Shown here one piece after another: positions 5,021 through 7,504 of a stretch of 7,504 bases of DNA. The position numbers and the translations under genes were made by a program. The stretch comes from Actinomycetes bacterium (GTDB lineage: Bacteria; Actinomycetota; Acidimicrobiia; Acidimicrobiales; Microtrichaceae), in NCBI GenBank assembly GCA_023423215.1, contig JAFAFZ010000128.1, positions 1 to 7,504 on the forward strand, written 5' to 3'. The first letter of the stretch is position 1. Each line of letters begins with the position of its first letter. The notes below the pieces were generated by a model. That model was given only the letters and a program-made list of their open reading frames with translations. It was not told where the DNA came from and did not search any database.

Positions 5021-7472
5021 CCCGGAGGGTGGCGTCGTGCGCGCTCGTCACGGCGTCGATCACCGCCTGGCGCGCCGTGGCGACCTCCGCGTCGGTGAGC
5101 GTGTGGTCAGCGGCCTGGAACCGGAGGCGGTAGGCCAGGCTCTTGCGATCCTGGCCGAGCTGCTCGGAGCGGAACACGTCGAAGAGGTCGACGGCGACGG
5201 GCACCGCGCCGTCGACGCCGCCCCCGAGCGCGGCCTGCACGATCGTCGCTCGCACGTCGGCCGCGACGACGTCCTCGGCGACGACGAAGGCCAGGTCGAT
5301 GTCGCTCGACGGGAAGCGGCTGACCGGTGCGGCCCGGGGAACGGCGACGGGCTGCGCGAGCAAGGCCGTCAGGTCCAGCTGGAGCCAGGCGACGCGCTCC
5401 TCGATGCCGTGCGCGTCGAGGACGCCGGGATCGACCTCGCCGACCTGGCCGACCGCCTCGCCGGCGACCACGACGGTCGCCCCGCGACCGGGGTGCAGGC
5501 CCGGCAGCTCGCCGGCCACCAGCTCGACCTGGCCGAGGTCCGCAGCGCCCGCCGGCGTCTCGTCCCGGACCGGAGCGGACCAGCGGTGCGTCGCACGGAG
5601 CAGCGTCTCGAGCAACCGCACGGCGTCGGGGGCGTCGGCGCCGGCGAGGACGACCGCCAGGTGCTCGACCTCGCCGCCGAGCACGCGCGCGGCCAGCTCG
5701 GACGCCGCGACGTCGGTCACGACGCCGTCGCCCAGGCCGAACACGCGGCCCAGCTCGTAGAGGCGCACGCCGGGCTGGCGGTGGCTCGCGTTGTGGGCGA
5801 CGGCCTTCAGCAGGCCCGGCAGCAGCGAGGTGCGGAGCACCGACTCCTCGGCCGCGAGCGGGTTGGCCAGCACCAGTCCACCCGTGGGCAGACCGCAGCG
5901 CTCCAGGTCGCCCGGTGCCAGGAACGGCATCGGCATCGCCTCGGACAGCCCTGCGCCGACGAGCGTGTCGCGCAGCAGGCGCCGTTCGCGCTGGCGAGCG
6001 GTCAGCTCGCCCGTGTGGGGCGAGACCGGGACGGACTTCGGGATGCTCGACATGCCCACGCGGCGGGCGACCTCTTCGATGACGTCGACCTCGAGCGTCG
6101 AGTCCGGTCGCCACGTCGGCACCTGCACCACCAGGTCGTCGCCGTCGGGCTCGCTCGTGAACCCGATGGGCGCGAGCAGCGCCGCGATGCGGTCACGACC
6201 GAGCTCGGTGCCCAGGAGCCCGTCGACCTTGGCGGTGCGGACCCGCACCCGTGCGGGTTCGGGCACGTTCCCCGTCGCCGTCGCCTCGCCCGGGTGCAGA
6301 CGGGCGTCGGAGATCTCCTCCAGCAGCTGGGCGAAGCGCCGTGCGGCGAGGGGCGCCAGCTCGGGGTCGACGCCGCGCTTGTAGCGGAGCGACGCCTCGG
6401 AGTGCAGGTTGTGGCGGGTCGAGGTGTCCGCGATGGTCTGCGGGTCCCACCAGGCCAGCTCGAGCAGCACGTCGGTGGTGGTCGAGCTGATCTCGGTCGA
6501 CGCGCCGCCCATCACGCCGGCCAGGCCGACGGCGGTGTCCGTGGCGTCCACGATCACGCCGTCGCGTGGCGTCAGGGTGCGCGCGACCCCGTCGAGGGTC
6601 TCGAGCGTCTCGCCGTCGCGCGCCCAGCGCACCGCCAGCTCGCCGCCGGGCACGGTGGCCAGGTCGTAGGCGTGGTTGGGGTGGCCCAGCTCGAGCATCA
6701 CGTAGTTCGAGACGTCGACGACGTTGTTGATCGGTCGCATGCCGGCCGCGAGCAGCCGCTGTGCCATCCACCTCGGCGACGGGGCCAGCTCGACCCCGGA
6801 CAGCACGCGGAGCAGGAACCGGCCGCACAGCTCCGGCGCGTCGATGCGCACCGACGCGAGCGCGGACGCGTTGTCACCGGAGGTGACGGGGTCGTAGGGC
6901 GGGATGGCGAAGGGCACCCCCTGGCGGGCGGCCAGGTCACGGGCGACGCCGAGCACGCTCAGCGTGTCGGGGCGGTTCGGCAGCGCGTCGAAGTCGTAGA
7001 CGACGTCCGTGCGCAGGTCGAGCGCCTCGGCGATCGGGGTGCCCAGCCCCAGCTCACCCGGCAGCAGGAGGATGCCGGCGTGGTCGTCGCCGATCTCCAT
7101 CTCTCGCGCCGAGCAGAGCATGCCGTTGCTGACCTGGCCGCGCAGCTTGCGACGGGCGATCTCCATGCCGCCAGGCATGACCGTGCCGATCGTCGCGAGG
7201 GGGACCAGGTCCCCCACCGACATGTTCGAGGCGCCGCAGCAGATCTGCAGCGCCTCGCCGTCGCCGGCGTCCACGTCGACCAGGCGGATCTTGTCGGCGT
7301 CGGGGTGCTCACGGATGTCGAGCACCTTCGCCACCACGATGCCGTCGAGCCCCTCGCCGACCCGCGCCACCGACTCGAGCTCCATGCCGAGGTCGGTGAG
7401 CTGGACCGCGAGCTCATCGGGGTCGCCCTCGATCGGGGCGAACTCTCGGAGCCAGGAGCGCAGCACCTTCAT
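5016..7472 (-). CDS. pheT: Phenylalanyl-tRNA synthetase beta subunit
   Basis: PheT pairs with PheS as an alpha2-beta2 enzyme that charges tRNA-Phe and edits misacylated tyrosine. The 818-residue length is typical. It starts MKVLRSWLREF. An EMAP-type tRNA-binding OB fold spans about 44-155 (HPDADKIRLVDVD, GGMEIARRKLRG, SNGMLCS). The B3/B4 editing region has PNRPDTLSVLG (165-175), GMRPINNVVDVSNYVMLE (244-261), HPNHAYD (264-270) and GLAGVMGG (316-323). SEASLRYKRGVDP (358-370) follows, where the family often has RFERG. The B5 and catalytic-like domains include VPTWRPD and DVIEEVARRVG. The C-terminal FDX-ACB anticodon-binding domain covers about 716-818 (SRFPSSDIDL, DLFDVFRSEQLG, KSLAYRLRFQ). No strong Shine-Dalgarno precedes the ATG, which suggests translation coupled to an upstream gene. 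No frameshift seen. Confidence 0.97.
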   Translation of the reverse strand: MKVLRSWLREFAPIEGDPDELAVQLTDLGMELESVARVGEGLDGIVVAKVLDIREHPDADKIRLVDVDAGDGEALQICCGASNMSVGDLVPLATIGTVMPGGMEIARRKLRGQVSNGMLCSAREMEIGDDHAGILLLPGELGLGTPIAEALDLRTDVVYDFDALPNRPDTLSVLGVARDLAARQGVPFAIPPYDPVTSGDNASALASVRIDAPELCGRFLLRVLSGVELAPSPRWMAQRLLAAGMRPINNVVDVSNYVMLELGHPNHAYDLATVPGGELAVRWARDGETLETLDGVARTLTPRDGVIVDATDTAVGLAGVMGGASTEISSTTTDVLLELAWWDPQTIADTSTRHNLHSEASLRYKRGVDPELAPLAARRFAQLLEEISDARLHPGEATATGNVPEPARVRVRTAKVDGLLGTELGRDRIAALLAPIGFTSEPDGDDLVVQVPTWRPDSTLEVDVIEEVARRVGMSSIPKSVPVSPHTGELTARQRERRLLRDTLVGAGLSEAMPMPFLAPGDLERCGLPTGGLVLANPLAAEESVLRTSLLPGLLKAVAHNASHRQPGVRLYELGRVFGLGDGVVTDVAASELAARVLGGEVEHLAVVLAGADAPDAVRLLETLLRATHRWSAPVRDETPAGAADLGQVELVAGELPGLHPGRGATVVVAGEAVGQVGEVDPGVLDAHGIEERVAWLQLDLTALLAQPVAVPRAAPVSRFPSSDIDLAFVVAEDVVAADVRATIVQAALGGGVDGAVPVAVDLFDVFRSEQLGQDRKSLAYRLRFQAADHTLTDAEVATARQAVIDAVTSAHDATLRA

Positions 7473-7504
7473 CGTCGTCGGTCCATCTCTTCGTGTCGTC
7501 GGTC
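7469..7504 (-). CDS. Possible C-terminal end of an upstream gene, expected to be pheS (12 codons only)
   Basis: One minus-strand frame is open from the right edge and closes with TGA at 7471-7469, overlapping the pheT ATG as ATGA. This is the same junction type found in the arg genes. The 11 visible residues, DRRHEEMDRRR, are charged and do not match the usual PheS C-terminus, so this could be a tail extension or chance. The expectation of pheS comes from the conserved pheS-pheT order, not from these residues. Confidence 0.3.
   Translation of the reverse strand, partial: DRRHEEMDRRR

Noticed and set aside
7474..7504. 10-bp direct repeat (gtcgtcggtc at 7474-7483 and 7495-7504)
   Set aside because: Short, built from simple CGA/GTC triplets common in this genome, and cut by the window edge; not enough to call an operator or repeat element.
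1..7504. Search for mobile elements, CRISPR arrays, tRNA/rRNA genes, riboswitches or foreign islands
   Set aside because: Base composition looks uniform, every gene fits a conserved housekeeping locus, and I saw no repeat arrays, transposase motifs or tRNA-like folds. The two spacers are too short for a T-box or amino-acid riboswitch.

Overview
This window comes from a very GC-rich bacterial chromosome (roughly 70% G+C, judged by eye). All recognised genes lie on the minus strand, so they read from high to low coordinates. In transcription order they are pheT, argC, argB, argD, argF, argR and the first 92 codons of argG. Established knowledge: this pheT-arg order is the conserved arginine locus of Actinomycetota (Mycobacterium and Streptomyces have pheST followed by argCJBDFRGH or a variant). 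With the high GC and frequent GTG starts, an actinobacterium is the best guess. I cannot place it to genus.

Region by region: 7469-7504 may hold the last codons of pheS, whose frame closes with a TGA overlapping the pheT start. 7472-5016 is pheT, the phenylalanyl-tRNA synthetase beta chain. The 87-bp gap at 5015-4929 holds a GC-rich hairpin at the pheT stop and a perfect inverted repeat with the geometry of an ArgR operator. It also holds a TAGGGT -10-like hexamer placed so that transcription would begin at or next to the argC ATG. From 4928 to 367, argC, argB, argD, argF and argR are packed with a 4-base start/stop overlap (GTGA or ATGA) at each of the four junctions. An 88-bp spacer with two strong hairpins separates argR from argG, which runs off the left end.

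Together the genes carry out arginine biosynthesis. ArgB phosphorylates N-acetylglutamate, ArgC reduces it, ArgD transaminates it, ArgF carbamoylates ornithine and ArgG makes argininosuccinate. ArgR is the arginine-sensing regulator that probably binds the box in front of argC. The acetyl-removing/recycling enzyme ArgJ, which normally sits between argC and argB in this group, is absent. argC and argB overlap directly.

I found no mobile element, CRISPR array, tRNA or rRNA, and no convincing new system. The points most worth a second look are the missing argJ, the possibly leaderless ARG-box promoter of argC and the hairpin pair before argG.
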